Shown: positions 7,907-17,256 of the stretch, one piece after another
How positions within the stretch are numbered: the first letter of the stretch is position 1
How the letters are laid out: each line of letters opens with the position of its first letter
Source of the DNA: Prevotella sp. CAG:755
GTDB taxonomy: Bacteria; Bacteroidota; Bacteroidia; Bacteroidales; Bacteroidaceae
Length of the DNA stretch: 25,359 nt
Assembly (NCBI GenBank): GCA_000431275.1
Contig: HF989206.1
Coordinates: forward strand, 7,724-33,082
Direction of reading: 5' to 3'
Made by a program: the position numbers and the translations under genes
Notes under the pieces: model-generated
What the model was told of the DNA's origin: nothing
Databases searched by the model: none
The model's input: only the letters and a program-made list of their open reading frames with translations

Positions 7907-7938
7907 GCTTTCCTATATATTAATATGTGTAGGGCAGA

Positions 7939-7988
7939 AACGCGGACGGGGCGTCCGCTTGAAGCGGGGTGGTGCCTCCGTCCGCGTT
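7939..7988 (-). other. Nested hairpin between yitT and rdgB
   Basis: AACGCGGACGG (7939-7949) pairs with CCGTCCGCGTT (7978-7988) over 11 bp. Inside the loop a second small hairpin CCGCT-TGA-AGCGG (7955-7967) can form. Reading on the minus strand only TTTC follows, so it is a poor intrinsic terminator. It may reduce readthrough from yitT into rdgB or act as an RNA processing or stability element. Confidence 0.5.
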
Positions 7989-8031
7989 GTGGGGACTGAG
8001 CGTGCCTGCCGGCTTTTCAGTCGCGATAGGC

Positions 8032-8955
8032 TTATTTCACCTTGATCTTGTCGAAGCCTTCACCGAAGACGCCGATGACTTTGCTTTGCGAGACAAAGGC
8101 GTTGGGATCGATGTGTTTGATGATGCGGAAGATGTTGGTGCTTTCGCGTTTTTTTGCCAGTACGACGAGCACCTTGCGCTCGTTCTTCGTGTACCATCCT
8201 TGGCCGTCGAGTACGGTTACGCCGCGTCCTGTCGAGCTGATGGCTGCGGCGATTTCGTCATACTGCCGCGAGAAGATGAGGAACTGCACTGACTGCCTGC
8301 CGCGATCCATTACGAAATCGAGCAGGAGGTTCGAGATGATAAGCGTGCAGTAGCCGAAGAGCAGTTTCTGGAAACTTCCGACGGGCGTGAAGATGCTTGA
8401 CGTGATGATGACAATGTCGCAGAACATCATCATCTGCCCGAGCGTTACGTCGCGGTATTTGTTTACGATCGACGCGATAATGTCCGTGCCGCCTGTACTG
8501 CCGTTGTTCAGGAAGATGATGCCGAGTCCGATTCCTTCGAGGGCTGCTCCCATGACGCACGCCATGAACGCCTGGTCGCCCACAAGTTGCGGGAGGTTTT
8601 GTCCGCTGAGCTGGTAGACTTCGTCTGTGAGCGTTGGCAGCGCTTCTAACAACTCTTGAGCCACACCGAGCAGGAAGGTCAGCATGAATACGGCATAGAT
8701 TGTCTTGATACAGAACTTCCAGCCCAGCACCTTGACCGCGACGATCAGGAGGAAGATGTTGACGCCAAAGTAAGTGAACTGGACGGGGAATCCCGGCGTG
8801 TAGAAAATCACGGCGCCCAAACCGGCCACGCCGCCCGTTGTGATCTGATAGGGCAGCTGGAAGAACGTGAAGCCGATGGCGTACATAATCAAGCCCAGCG
8901 TAATCGACAAGTAGTCGCGGGCTTCTTGGAAAACATTGATGCGGTAGGCTTTCAT
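8032..8955 (-). CDS. YitT family integral membrane protein (DUF161 + DUF2179)
   Basis: I place the start at the ATG at 8955 ([13 protein letters not shown]), which overlaps the leuS stop by four bases (ATGA). The open frame extends further upstream only as a leuS shadow. The 307-residue protein has five to six hydrophobic segments between about 15 and 215, including the conserved [11 protein letters not shown] at 151-161. A cytoplasmic DUF2179 domain follows (about 221-300, with [14 protein letters not shown] at 243-256 and VLVVLAKKR). YitT proteins are widespread membrane proteins of unsettled transport function, so no substrate is claimed. Translational coupling to leuS is likely. Confidence 0.92.
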   Translation of the reverse strand: MKAYRINVFQEARDYLSITLGLIMYAIGFTFFQLPYQITTGGVAGLGAVIFYTPGFPVQFTYFGVNIFLLIVAVKVLGWKFCIKTIYAVFMLTFLLGVAQELLEALPTLTDEVYQLSGQNLPQLVGDQAFMACVMGAALEGIGLGIIFLNNGSTGGTDIIASIVNKYRDVTLGQMMMFCDIVIITSSIFTPVGSFQKLLFGYCTLIISNLLLDFVMDRGRQSVQFLIFSRQYDEIAAAISSTGRGVTVLDGQGWYTKNERKVLVVLAKKRESTNIFRIIKHIDPNAFVSQSKVIGVFGEGFDKIKVK

Positions 8956-11792
8956 TTCTTTATGACGATATTGATGATACGCTTGGGGACCACGATGACC
9001 TTGACGACCTGCATGCCGTCGAGGTACTTGGCTGCCTGTTCGCTGGCCAGGGCTGCCTGTTCGATTTCTGCATTCGTGGCTTCGGCTGGGAAGTCCATAG
9101 TGAATCGCGTCTTGCCGTTGAACGACACGGAGAGCGTCACTGTATCTTCTTTCAGGTATGCCTCGTTGAATGTGGGCCACGGTGCGTCGCACACGGTCGC
9201 CGTGTGGCCGAGGCGTTCCCAAAGTTCTTCGGCCACGTGCGGCGTGAAGGGAGCGATGAGTGCAACGAGTGTTTCGAGAACTTGGCGCGAGTGGCATTTC
9301 TGGCTGCCCAACTCGTTCACTGCAATCATGAATGCGGAAATCGAGGTGTTATAGGAGAACGTCTCGATGTCTTCGCTCACTTTCTTGATGAGCTTGTGCA
9401 GGGTTTTAAGCGACTCTTTCGCGGGGGATTCGTCGTTGACGCAGAATGCGCCGTCGGCGTCGAAGAAGAGGTTCCAGAACTTCCGTAAGAAGCGGGCGCA
9501 GCCGTCGATGCCGTTCGAGTCCCACGGTTTGCTCTGGTTGATGGGGCCGAGGAACATCTCGTAGAGGCGGAGCGTGTCGGCGCCGTATCGGTCGATGATC
9601 ATGTCGGGGTTGACGACGTTGAACATCGACTTGGACATCTTCTCGACGGCCCAGCCGCAGACATACTTGCCGTCTTCGAGCACGAAGTCGGCCGAGGCGT
9701 ACTCGGGGCGCCATGCCTTGAACCGTTCGATGTCGAGGATGTCGTTCTCAACGAGGTTGACGTCGACGTGGATGGGTGTGACGTCATAGTTGTCTTTCAG
9801 GCCGAGCGAGACGAAGGTGTTGGTGTCCTTGATGCGGTAGACGAAGTTAGAGCGGCCCTGTATCATGCCTTGGTTGACGAGTTTCTGGAATGGCTCTTCG
9901 GTGCAACTGTATCCGTAGTCGTGGAGGAACTTGTTCCAGAAGCGGCTGTAAATCAGGTGGCCTGTGGCGTGTTCCGTGCCGCCCACGTAGAGGTCTACGT
10001 TCTGCCAGTAGTTGTCGGCTTCGGGGCTGACGAGGGCTTGGTTGTTATGCGGGTCCATGTAGCGGAGGTAGTAGGCCGACGATCCGGCGAAGCCCGGCAT
10101 CGTGTTGAGCTCCAAGGGGAATACGGTGCGGTGGTCGATACGGCTGTTGTCCACCACGCGACGTGCCTCTGTGTCCCAAGCCCAGCGGGTGGCGTGTCCG
10201 AGGGGCGGTTCGCCGCTCTCGGTGGGTTCATAGGTTGTCACCTCGGGCAGTTCGAGGGGCAGGCATTCTTCGGGAATCATCTGGGGCATCCCGTCTTTGT
10301 AGTAGACGGGGAAGGGTTCGCCCCAGTAGCGTTGGCGGCTGAATATGGCGTCGCGCAGGCGGTAGTTGACTTTCACGCGGCCGAGGCCATGCTCGCTGAC
10401 GTACTTTTTCGTGGCAGCGATGGCCTCCTTGACGGTCAGACCGTTGAGCGAGAAGTCGATGTAGGGCTTCACGCCGGGACGGGGTGAGTTGCAGACGATG
10501 CCTTCCTTGGCGTCGAAGCTTTCTTCGCTGACGTCGCAACCCTCGATAAGCGGGATGACGGGCAGGCCGAAGTGACGGGCAAAGGCGTAGTCGCGGCTGT
10601 CGTGGGCCGGGACGGCCATGATGGCGCCGGTGCCGTAGCCTGCCAGGACGTAGTCGCTCACCCAGATGGGGATGGCTTCGCCCGTGAGGGGGTTGATTGC
10701 TTCCGACCCGGTGAATACGCCGGTCACGCGGCGGTCGGCGATGCGCTCGCGCTCGGTGCGTTTCTTTGTGGCTTCGAGGTAGGCGTCCACGTCCGCGCGC
10801 TGGGCGTCGGTGGTGAGTTGTCCGACGAGCTCGCTTTCGGGAGCCAGCACCATGAACGTCACGCCGAACATCGTGTCAGCACGGGTGGTGAAGATGGTGA
10901 AGCGCGTGTCGCTGTCTTTCACTTTGAACTCTATTTCGGCTCCCTCCGAACGGCCGATCCAGTTGCGCTGTGTCTCTTTGAGCGAGTCGGTCCAGTCGAT
11001 GGTGTCCAGCCCGTCGAGCAGGCGTTGTGCGTAAGCCGAGACGCGCAGGCACCATTGCTTCATCTTCTTCTGGACGACGGGATAGCCGCCGCGTTCGCTC
11101 ACGCCGTCGACCACTTCGTCGTTGGCCAGCACCGTGCCGAGCTTCGGGCACCAGTTGACCATCGTCTCGCCCAGATAGGCAATGCGGTAGTTCATCAGCA
11201 CCTGCTGGCGCTTCACGCTGTCCCAGCTGTTCCATTCCTCGGCCGTGAAGCTGAGTTCCTCCGAGCAGGCTGCGTCGATTCCCTCGGTGCCTTGGGCCGC
11301 GAAAACCGCCTCCAATTCCGCAATGGGGCAGGCGCGGTCGCGACGGCGGTCGTAGTAGCTCTCGAACATGCGCTCAAAGGCCCACTGCGTCCAGTGGTAG
11401 TACTGCGGGTCGCAGGTGCGGACCTCACGCGACCAGTCGAACGAGAAACCGATTTTGTCGAGCTGCTCGCGGTAGCGTCGTATGTTGTTCACCGTGGTGA
11501 CGGCGGGATGCTGTCCGGTCTGGATGGCATATTGTTCGGCGGGCAGGCCGTAGGCGTCATAGCCCATGGGGTTGAGCACGTTATAGCCCTTCTGACGCTT
11601 GTAGCGGGCGTAGATGTCCGAGGCGATATAGCCCAGCGGATGGCCCACATGCAGGCCGGCACCAGACGGGTAGGGGAACATGTTGAGCACGTAAAACTTC
11701 GGGCGTGTCTTGTCTTCCGTCACGCGGTAAGTCTGGCGTTCAACCCATGCCGCATGCCACTTTTTCTCTATCTCTCTGAAATTGTATTCCAT
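8952..11792 (-). CDS. leuS: Leucyl-tRNA synthetase
   Basis: This class I synthetase charges tRNA-Leu with leucine and has an editing domain. The 946-residue product carries the HIGH-type motif HVGH at 48-51 in [17 protein letters not shown], and KMSKS at 718-722. The middle holds the CP1 editing insertion, including [18 protein letters not shown], and the C-terminal anticodon-binding part. The length is at the long end for bacterial LeuRS but normal for Bacteroidota. A -7 box lies 21 bp upstream of the ATG at 11792. The stop overlaps the yitT start. Confidence 0.98.
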   Translation of the reverse strand: MEYNFREIEKKWHAAWVERQTYRVTEDKTRPKFYVLNMFPYPSGAGLHVGHPLGYIASDIYARYKRQKGYNVLNPMGYDAYGLPAEQYAIQTGQHPAVTTVNNIRRYREQLDKIGFSFDWSREVRTCDPQYYHWTQWAFERMFESYYDRRRDRACPIAELEAVFAAQGTEGIDAACSEELSFTAEEWNSWDSVKRQQVLMNYRIAYLGETMVNWCPKLGTVLANDEVVDGVSERGGYPVVQKKMKQWCLRVSAYAQRLLDGLDTIDWTDSLKETQRNWIGRSEGAEIEFKVKDSDTRFTIFTTRADTMFGVTFMVLAPESELVGQLTTDAQRADVDAYLEATKKRTERERIADRRVTGVFTGSEAINPLTGEAIPIWVSDYVLAGYGTGAIMAVPAHDSRDYAFARHFGLPVIPLIEGCDVSEESFDAKEGIVCNSPRPGVKPYIDFSLNGLTVKEAIAATKKYVSEHGLGRVKVNYRLRDAIFSRQRYWGEPFPVYYKDGMPQMIPEECLPLELPEVTTYEPTESGEPPLGHATRWAWDTEARRVVDNSRIDHRTVFPLELNTMPGFAGSSAYYLRYMDPHNNQALVSPEADNYWQNVDLYVGGTEHATGHLIYSRFWNKFLHDYGYSCTEEPFQKLVNQGMIQGRSNFVYRIKDTNTFVSLGLKDNYDVTPIHVDVNLVENDILDIERFKAWRPEYASADFVLEDGKYVCGWAVEKMSKSMFNVVNPDMIIDRYGADTLRLYEMFLGPINQSKPWDSNGIDGCARFLRKFWNLFFDADGAFCVNDESPAKESLKTLHKLIKKVSEDIETFSYNTSISAFMIAVNELGSQKCHSRQVLETLVALIAPFTPHVAEELWERLGHTATVCDAPWPTFNEAYLKEDTVTLSVSFNGKTRFTMDFPAEATNAEIEQAALASEQAAKYLDGMQVVKVIVVPKRIINIVIKK

Positions 11793-11812
11793 GACTGATT
11801 GGTTATTTCGTG

Positions 11813-11820
11813 CAAAGATA
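11813..11820 (-). promoter_or_regulatory. -7 box for leuS
   Basis: On the minus strand TATCTTTG (complement of 11813-11820) is an exact TAnnTTTG match, ending 20 bp before the leuS ATG. No TTG is seen at the expected -33 distance. The box directly adjoins the first copy of the 65-bp direct repeat, so that repeat would supply the upstream promoter region. Confidence 0.55.
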
Positions 11821-11969
11821 GTGCAAACGAGCGGAAAGCGCAGGGAAAAGCCGCAGGATTTTCACGCGCTTGCCCGAGTGCCGCCTGTCTTGGCGAAGCA
11901 AAGGGTGCAAACGAGCGGAAAGCGCAGAGAAAAGCCGCAGGATTTTCACGCGCTTGCCCGAGTGCCGCC
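11821..11969 (-). repeat. Two 65-bp direct repeats upstream of leuS
   Basis: Positions 11821-11885 and 11905-11969 are identical except for one base (CAGGG versus CAGAG), giving a period of 84 bp. Both copies are preceded by a related GCAAAG...GTGCAAACG stretch. Next to copy 1 this reads as the -7 box TATCTTTG, while next to copy 2 it reads ACCCTTTG, a damaged box. The block looks like a duplicated promoter-proximal element oriented towards leuS. A small minus-strand open frame across it repeats [19 protein letters not shown], but this is a by-product of the repeat. Confidence 0.85.
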
Positions 11970-11989
11970 AATTCGGATTGACGGCTTTC

Positions 11990-12052
11990 CGTCTTTTCTT
12001 CCAGCCGACCCGTAATTTCTGTCAGTGCGACGGGACTTTCAGTCGGCCGTCC
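11990..12052 (-). repeat. 21-bp-period repeat array B (3 units)
   Basis: On the minus strand three 21-bp units (12052-12032, 12031-12011, 12010-11990) each carry the core at the same offset: CCGACTGAAA, ACTGACAGAAA and GCTGGAAGAAAA. It lies in the leuS/upp divergent gap between the 65-bp repeats and the upp promoter. It shares the CGCAsTGACAGAAA word with arrays A and D. Confidence 0.6.
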
Positions 12053-12108
12053 CGTTCCGCGCAAGGGGGCTGTGGCCCGTCCGGGCCGACGGAAAAGCGG
12101 GCTTTCTC

Positions 12109-12139
12109 TTGCTTCGGCGCTCACCTTTCGCTATCTTTG
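12109..12139 (+). promoter_or_regulatory. Promoter of upp
   Basis: TTG (12109-12111), a 20-bp spacer and TATCTTTG (12132-12139) match the Bacteroidota -33/-7 pattern. The leader before the upp ATG would be about 78 nt. The stretch 12053-12108 between array B and this promoter contains a GC-rich segment, GGCCCGTCCGGGCC (12075-12088), and nothing else I can name. Confidence 0.65.
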
Positions 12140-12221
12140 CGCCGTCGAAACGGCCGCCAGTGCCGCATGCCAGTGGAAAACAAGGTGGCAGGGCGGAAAG
12201 AACACGAACAAACGCAGCACG

Positions 12222-12890
12222 ATGAAAGTGATTGACCTGGGAGCCACGAACAGTGTGCTCAACCGTTATATGGCCCAGTTGCGCGATGTGGACTACCAGC
12301 GCAACCGCACCCTCTTCCGCGGCAACCTGCGCCGCATCGGACACGTCATGGCTTACGAGCTGAGCCGGACGCTCCGCTATTCCGACAAGACCGTTGTCAC
12401 GCCGCTTGGCGAGAAGCGCGTCTCGACGCCCGACGACCACATCGTCGTCGGCACTGTCCTGCGCGCGGGGCTGGCTTTTCACGAGGGCTTTCTCGACGTG
12501 TTCGACGAGGCCGACAGTGCGTTTGTCGCAGCCTATCGCGAGGAAGGCCGGCGCGAGGACTTGAAGATCCGGCTCGAATACATCGCCACGCCGCAGCTCG
12601 ACGGCTGCACCTTCCTGCTTGTCGATCCGATGCTGGCCACCGGCGGCAGCCTCGAACTGGCTTACAAGGCTTTCCTCGCCGGCGGCAAGCCGGGCCGCCT
12701 GCACATCTGTGCCGTCATCGCTGCCCAGGAAGGCGTCGACCACCTGTGCCGCATTTTTCCTTCGGACGACGTCACGCTCTGGTGCGCTGCCATCGACCCC
12801 GCCCTCAACGAGGCCGCCTACATTGTGCCCGGTCTGGGCGATGCGGGCGACCTCTCGTTCGGTCCTAAACGTAGTTTTTCCAAAGACTGA
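12222..12890 (+). CDS. upp: Uracil phosphoribosyltransferase
   Basis: The enzyme makes UMP from uracil and PRPP in pyrimidine salvage. The 222-residue product has the PRPP loop LLVDPMLATGGSL at 132-144 and the uracil-binding C-terminal stretch PGLGDAGDLSFG at 203-214, with the glycine-rich loop RAGLAFHEGF at 81-90. I start at the ATG at 12222 (MKVIDLGATNS). The frame is open upstream to 12072, but that would run through the promoter. The nhaA gene follows after 139 bp (12891-13029), in which I see no clear promoter or terminator. Confidence 0.95.
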   Translation: MKVIDLGATNSVLNRYMAQLRDVDYQRNRTLFRGNLRRIGHVMAYELSRTLRYSDKTVVTPLGEKRVSTPDDHIVVGTVLRAGLAFHEGFLDVFDEADSAFVAAYREEGRREDLKIRLEYIATPQLDGCTFLLVDPMLATGGSLELAYKAFLAGGKPGRLHICAVIAAQEGVDHLCRIFPSDDVTLWCAAIDPALNEAAYIVPGLGDAGDLSFGPKRSFSKD

Positions 12891-13029
12891 CGCCCGGAAC
12901 CGCCGTCCGTAACCTGCGGCTTCACGACCTGCAACGGTTTCCTGCGGCCTGTCCGCTTTTTCTGTTTCCTTTCCGAAAAGCAGAGAAACGACGGCCGCTT
13001 CTCCATTTTTATCCACACCCCCGAAAGAC

Positions 13030-14340
13030 ATGATGGGAAAGTACAGACAACGCATCAGCAGCGGCATTGTCATGCCGTTGCAGCAATTCATCAAACGTGA
13101 AAAGTCGGCCGGCATCGTGCTCGGCCTGAGCATCGTGGCGGCCATGGCCTTGGCCAACTCGCCATGGAGTGAGGCCTATTTCCACCTCTTCGAACATGAG
13201 TTCGGCTTTGTCGTCGACGGCGAGCCATACCTCAACTATTCGCTCCATCACTGGATTAACGACGGGTTGATGTCGATGTTCTTCTTCGTGGTGGGGCTCG
13301 AATTGAAACGCGAGTTCATCGGAGGCGAACTGGCCGACCCGCGCCACACCGTCCTCCCCATCGGCGCCGCCGTGGCGGGGATGCTCGTGCCCGCTCTCAT
13401 CTATTCCGCGTTCAATCTCGGGACGTCTGCCGCCGGCGGATGGGGAATCCCGATGGCTACCGATATTGCCTTTTCGCTCGCCATAGTCTACGCATTGGGC
13501 GATAGGGTTCCGCTCGTGGCCAAGGTGTTTCTCACGACGCTTGCCATAGTGGATGATCTTGGCGGCGTTGTGGTCATCGCCCTTTTCTATACGTCAGAGA
13601 TTTCGCTCGTCAATCTCGGCGTGGGCGTGGCTTTCCTCGCAGTGATGTTCACGGCCAACAAAATGGGTGTCAAAAATGTTGTTTTCTACGGTCTGCTGGG
13701 CATCGGCGGCGTCTGGACTGCGTTTTTGATGTCCGGTATCCACGCTACGATTGCCGCCGTGCTGGCCGCATTCATGATACCGGCCGACGCCCGCCTGCCC
13801 GAGGCCGAATACCTCCGACGCGCCGTCCGCCATTTGCGGGTCTTTGCGGGTTTGAAGCCGAACGGCGTCTCGACGCTCGACGAGGAGCAGGTGGAAGTCA
13901 TGGCACAGATGCGCGGCGACACGCGTGACGCCATCCCGCCTTCGCAGCGGCTGGAACATGCGATGCATCCCTTTGTCTCGTTCGTCGTCATGCCTGTTTT
14001 CGCGTTGGCCAACGCTGGTGTGTCGTTCGCCGGGCTTGATGCCGGGACGGTCTTCTCGACCCATGTTGCCGCGGGCGTCGCAGTGGGCTTGCTGGCGGGC
14101 AAGCCGTTGGGCATCGTGCTTTCGACGCTGCTGCTCACGCGGCTGGGCGTGGAACGGCCTGCCGGCCTGACGTGGCGGCGTGTCGTGGGGCTGGGCTTCT
14201 TGGCGTCGATTGGATTCACGATGTCCATGTTCATCTCGACGCTGGCTTTCACCGACGCCACGATGCTTCTGCAAGCCAAGCTCGGCATTTTTGCGGCGTC
14301 GATAGTTGGCGGAGCCGTAGGATACAGGCTCCTGAAATGA
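13030..14340 (+). CDS. nhaA: Na+/H+ antiporter NhaA
   Basis: This inner-membrane antiporter exchanges sodium (or lithium) for protons and supports pH and salt homeostasis. The 436-residue product has about a dozen hydrophobic segments. It contains the family blocks INDGLMSMFFFVVGLELKRE (77-96) and the PMATDIAFSLA stretch with Asp145. The ion-binding pair Asp175-Asp176 lies in LAIVDDLGGV, corresponding to Asp163/Asp164 of E. coli, and PVFALANAGVSF is also present. Two ATGs stand in tandem at the start (13030 and 13033) and either may be used. The stop is almost inside the next terminator stem. Confidence 0.96.
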   Translation: MMGKYRQRISSGIVMPLQQFIKREKSAGIVLGLSIVAAMALANSPWSEAYFHLFEHEFGFVVDGEPYLNYSLHHWINDGLMSMFFFVVGLELKREFIGGELADPRHTVLPIGAAVAGMLVPALIYSAFNLGTSAAGGWGIPMATDIAFSLAIVYALGDRVPLVAKVFLTTLAIVDDLGGVVVIALFYTSEISLVNLGVGVAFLAVMFTANKMGVKNVVFYGLLGIGGVWTAFLMSGIHATIAAVLAAFMIPADARLPEAEYLRRAVRHLRVFAGLKPNGVSTLDEEQVEVMAQMRGDTRDAIPPSQRLEHAMHPFVSFVVMPVFALANAGVSFAGLDAGTVFSTHVAAGVAVGLLAGKPLGIVLSTLLLTRLGVERPAGLTWRRVVGLGFLASIGFTMSMFISTLAFTDATMLLQAKLGIFAASIVGGAVGYRLLK

Positions 14341-14385
14341 AAAAGCCCGGAGGGAGGCCGTTAGCGTGGTCTCCCTCCGGGCTTC
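14341..14385. terminator. Bidirectional terminator between nhaA and topB
   Basis: AAGCCCGGAGGGAGGCC (14344-14360) pairs with GGTCTCCCTCCGGGCTT (14369-14385): 17 bp with one G-T pair and an 8-nt loop. On the minus strand the stem runs into T5, a good terminator for topB. On the plus strand it starts 3 bases after the nhaA stop and ends in TTCT. Confidence 0.9.
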
Positions 14386-14396
14386 TATGGGGTGGC

Positions 14397-16505
14397 TTAG
14401 TCCTGTTTCGCCGGGGGCGGGTCGAATGGCGCGCGGAATGTGCAGCCGTTGCGCCACTCCGAGCAGCCGTAGGCCGTGTGCCCCCGGATGACCGTGCCGC
14501 GGCCGCAAAGCGGACAGGGCTGCCCTTCGCGGATGGCGTCGTGGCGTGCGGCCGGTGTGTGTCCCGGGGCTTTCCCCCTGGCCGCCGTGGCCTTCTTGCC
14601 GGAGGCTTTCTTTTTCTTTCCTTCGGCGGGCGTCACGCGGCTGTCGTCGCTTTCCGCATTCTCTTTGGCAGCCTTGCGCTTCGGTTTCGCTTCTTCCGGC
14701 TCGACGGTGACGCGGCGGCTCGTGTTGTCGGCCAGGACGTCGAGCACGAGCTGACCGACCATCGTCTTGAGTTCGTCGATGAACTGCCTCGTGTCGTATT
14801 CCCGGCGTTCGATGCTCCGCAACTTTTTTTCCCAGATACCTGTCAGTTCCGCGCTTTTGAGCAGCTCTTCCTTGATGAGGCTGATGAGTTCGACGCCGGT
14901 CGCCGTGGCAACGAGCGCCTTGCGCACCTTTTTGATGTATCGTCGCCGGAAGAGGGTCTCGATGATGGCCGCGCGTGTCGAAGGACGTCCGATGCCGTTC
15001 TCTTTGAGCGCCTCGCGCAGTTCCTCGTTGTCGACGGTTTTTCCGGCAGTTTCCATGGCGCGCAGCAAGGAGGCCTCGGTGTAGGGCTTGGGCGGCGTGG
15101 TCATTTTCTGGGCCAGTTTGGGTTCGTGGGGGCCGCTTTCGCCCACGGTGAAGGCCGGCAGGGTGCGCTCTTCGTCGTCTTCCTTCTGTTCGTCGGCATC
15201 CTCCTCTTTGTCGTGAGCGAAGACGTCGCGCCATCCCGGCTGGGTGATTTGCTTGCCCGACACCTTGAAGGGAATGTCGGCGGCCTGGCCCAGAACGGTC
15301 GTGGTCAGGAAAAGACAGTCGGGGTAGAACGAGGCGATGAAGTGGCGTGCCACGAGGTCGTAGACCTTTCTCTCCTCGGGCGTAAGGGCACGGGCTGGAA
15401 CTCCGGTGGGGATGATGGCATGGTGGTCGGTGACTTTCGACGAATCGAACACCTTTTTGCTCTTCTTCAAGGGCTTTCCGCGCAGTGGGGCAAGCAGGGC
15501 GGCATAGTCAGTGAGGCCGTTGAGGATGCCGGCACACTTGGGATAGATGTCGTCGCTCAGGTAGGTGGTGTCGACGCGAGGATAGGTCGTCACCTTCTTC
15601 TCATAGAGGCTTTGGATGAGCTGTAAGGTCTGGTCGGCCGAGTATCCGAACTTGCGGTTGCAGGCCACTTGCAGCGCGGTCAGGTCGAAGAGGCGCGGCG
15701 GAGCTTCGCTGCCCTTCTTGGCCGTGACGTCGGTCACTTTGAAGTCGGCCGCTGCCGCTTTTTCAAGGGCCTGGCGTCCCTCGCCCTCACTGCTGAAGCG
15801 GCCTTTTGTGGCTGTGAAGACGGTCTGGCGGTAAAGTGTGGTGAGCACCCAGTAGGGCTCGGGTTTGAATTGCTCGATTTCTTGTTGCCGTCGCACGATG
15901 AGGGCGAGCGTGGGGGTCTGCACGCGGCCTATGGACAGCGGGCCCGCGCCCTGTCCCTGCTGGCCGAATTTGAGGGTGTAGAGGCGGGTGGCGTTCATGC
16001 CTAAAAGCCAGTCGCCGATGGCACGGGCCAGTCCGGCCTCGTAGAGCGACTGGTATTCCGACTGGTCTTTCAGTGTGTTGAACCCCTCGCGGATGGACTC
16101 TTCGGTGAGCGAGGAAATCCACAGGCGCTTCACCGGGCAGGTAGCGCCGGCTTTCTGCATCACCCAGCGTTGGATGAGCTCACCCTCTTGGCCTGCATCA
16201 CCGCAGTTGACGATGCAATCGGCGTTCGCCATAAGGCTTTGGATGACGGCAAACTGCCGGGCGATGCCCCGGTCGGCTTTCAGGCGGATGCCGAAACGGG
16301 CGGGGATGAGGGGGAGCTGGCCGAGCGTCCAGCGCTTCCAGACGGGGCTGTAATCCTCGGGGGCTTTCAGTTCGCAGAGGTGACCGAAGGTCCACGTCAC
16401 TTGGTAGCCGTTGCCTTCGAGGTAGCCCTCGTGGCTTGTCGTGGCGCCCAGCACGTGGGCGATGTCGCGGGCGACACTCGGTTTTTCAGCAATGCAAACA
16501 ATCAT
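14397..16505 (-). CDS. topB: DNA topoisomerase III (type IA)
   Basis: The enzyme relaxes and decatenates single-stranded or entangled DNA by a 5'-phosphotyrosine intermediate. The 702-residue product has a Toprim domain at the N-terminus (IAEKPSVA at 5-12; DAGQEGELI at 103-111, the acidic metal site). The SIGRVQTPTLALI motif is at 191-203, and the catalytic tyrosine 308 lies in TTYPRVDTTYL. A basic tail leads to a C-terminal Topo zinc finger with Cys664, 667, 681 and 688. The start overlaps the 3' end of the upstream ABC ATPase gene by 20 bp, so the two are probably on one transcript. No mobile-element genes surround it, so it looks chromosomal rather than conjugative. Confidence 0.96.
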   Translation of the reverse strand: MIVCIAEKPSVARDIAHVLGATTSHEGYLEGNGYQVTWTFGHLCELKAPEDYSPVWKRWTLGQLPLIPARFGIRLKADRGIARQFAVIQSLMANADCIVNCGDAGQEGELIQRWVMQKAGATCPVKRLWISSLTEESIREGFNTLKDQSEYQSLYEAGLARAIGDWLLGMNATRLYTLKFGQQGQGAGPLSIGRVQTPTLALIVRRQQEIEQFKPEPYWVLTTLYRQTVFTATKGRFSSEGEGRQALEKAAAADFKVTDVTAKKGSEAPPRLFDLTALQVACNRKFGYSADQTLQLIQSLYEKKVTTYPRVDTTYLSDDIYPKCAGILNGLTDYAALLAPLRGKPLKKSKKVFDSSKVTDHHAIIPTGVPARALTPEERKVYDLVARHFIASFYPDCLFLTTTVLGQAADIPFKVSGKQITQPGWRDVFAHDKEEDADEQKEDDEERTLPAFTVGESGPHEPKLAQKMTTPPKPYTEASLLRAMETAGKTVDNEELREALKENGIGRPSTRAAIIETLFRRRYIKKVRKALVATATGVELISLIKEELLKSAELTGIWEKKLRSIERREYDTRQFIDELKTMVGQLVLDVLADNTSRRVTVEPEEAKPKRKAAKENAESDDSRVTPAEGKKKKASGKKATAARGKAPGHTPAARHDAIREGQPCPLCGRGTVIRGHTAYGCSEWRNGCTFRAPFDPPPAKQD

Positions 16506-17256
16506 GGTCGTAGTCGGTTGTGAGACAAAAGGCTTGCGTGTCGGTCCTGAACGCCTCGGCTACAGCGGGGGCCATGCGTCCGGCGTCACCCTCGCGGAGC
16601 CCGGTGGCGCTGAGCAGCCAGACGCGGTCGGCCATGCGCAGGGCGAGTTCGACGTCGTGCGTGGAGACGAGGATGGCTTTCCTCTCCGTATGCGCCAAGC
16701 GGGCAAGCAGGCTGAACAATCCTTTTTTGGCCGGGAAGTCGAGGAAGGCTGTCGGTTCGTCAAGCAGGATGGCCGGTGTCGACTGAGCGAGGGCGCGTGC
16801 CACCATGGCCCGCTGGCATTCGCCGTCGCTCAGCGTGCGGACGGGGCGGCGTTCCATGTCCTCGATGGCTGCCAGGCGGAGTGCCCTGCGCACTACGGCG
16901 CGGTCGGCTTCGGAGAGCCGCCCGCTGAATCCGGTGTAGGGCGTACGACCTAAGGCGACGAGTTCGCCCACGTGCAGGTAGTCCGTCTCGGGGCGCCCTG
17001 TCAGCACGACCGCCACGCGCCGGGCACGCTCTTCGGGCGGGAGGCTGTCGATGGGCACGCCGTCGATGCAGACGCGGCCTGCCAGCGGTTCAGCCAGTCC
17101 GGCCATCGTGCGCAGCAGGGTCGATTTTCCTGCGCCGTTCGTGCCCAGCAGGCACGTGAGCGCGCCCGGTGCCAATGTTCCGCACAGTCCCGTCGAGACG
17201 GGATGCGTGCGGTGGCGCGAGCGGTAGCCGGGGCAGAGGTTGTCAAGCGTGAACAT
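16486..17256 (-). CDS. ABC transporter ATP-binding protein, FecE/BtuD-like
   Basis: The 256-residue ATPase resembles those that power uptake of iron-siderophores, haem or cobalamin at the inner membrane. Visible motifs are Walker A GTNGAGKST (38-46), the family phrase LVALGRTPYTGF (99-110), and a signature LSDGECQR (142-149; LSGGE is usual). Walker B is AILLDEPTA (162-170) and the switch histidine is His200. No permease or binding-protein gene is adjacent, so its partners must be elsewhere. The start is the ATG at 17256. A second copy of the same start region lies 38 bp upstream but is out of frame. The 3' end overlaps topB by 20 bp. Substrate is not assigned. Confidence 0.92.
   Translation of the reverse strand: MFTLDNLCPGYRSRHRTHPVSTGLCGTLAPGALTCLLGTNGAGKSTLLRTMAGLAEPLAGRVCIDGVPIDSLPPEERARRVAVVLTGRPETDYLHVGELVALGRTPYTGFSGRLSEADRAVVRRALRLAAIEDMERRPVRTLSDGECQRAMVARALAQSTPAILLDEPTAFLDFPAKKGLFSLLARLAHTERKAILVSTHDVELALRMADRVWLLSATGLREGDAGRMAPAVAEAFRTDTQAFCLTTDYDHDCLHC

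Noticed and set aside
8955..9297. N-terminal extension of the YitT-family protein
   Set aside because: The extension is antisense-free but out of frame within leuS and lacks family similarity; the ATGA overlap start at 8955 fits the family N-terminus.
10572..11798. 408-codon open frame opposite leuS, and the 239-codon frame at 9768-10487
   Set aside because: Both are shadows of leuS, which carries all synthetase motifs.
11768..12124. 118-codon minus-strand frame with the repeated phrase [10 protein letters not shown]
   Set aside because: The repetition comes from the 65-bp DNA repeat. The frame crosses the leuS promoter and array B and enters leuS out of frame.
13594..15234. 546-codon minus-strand frame across nhaA and topB, and the 484-codon plus-strand frame at 14172-15626
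   Set aside because: Both run through the strong terminator at 14344-14385 and through two recognised genes in wrong frames.
14397..16505. topB as a marker of a conjugative element
   Set aside because: No relaxase, Tra or integrase genes nearby; neighbours are ordinary chromosomal genes.
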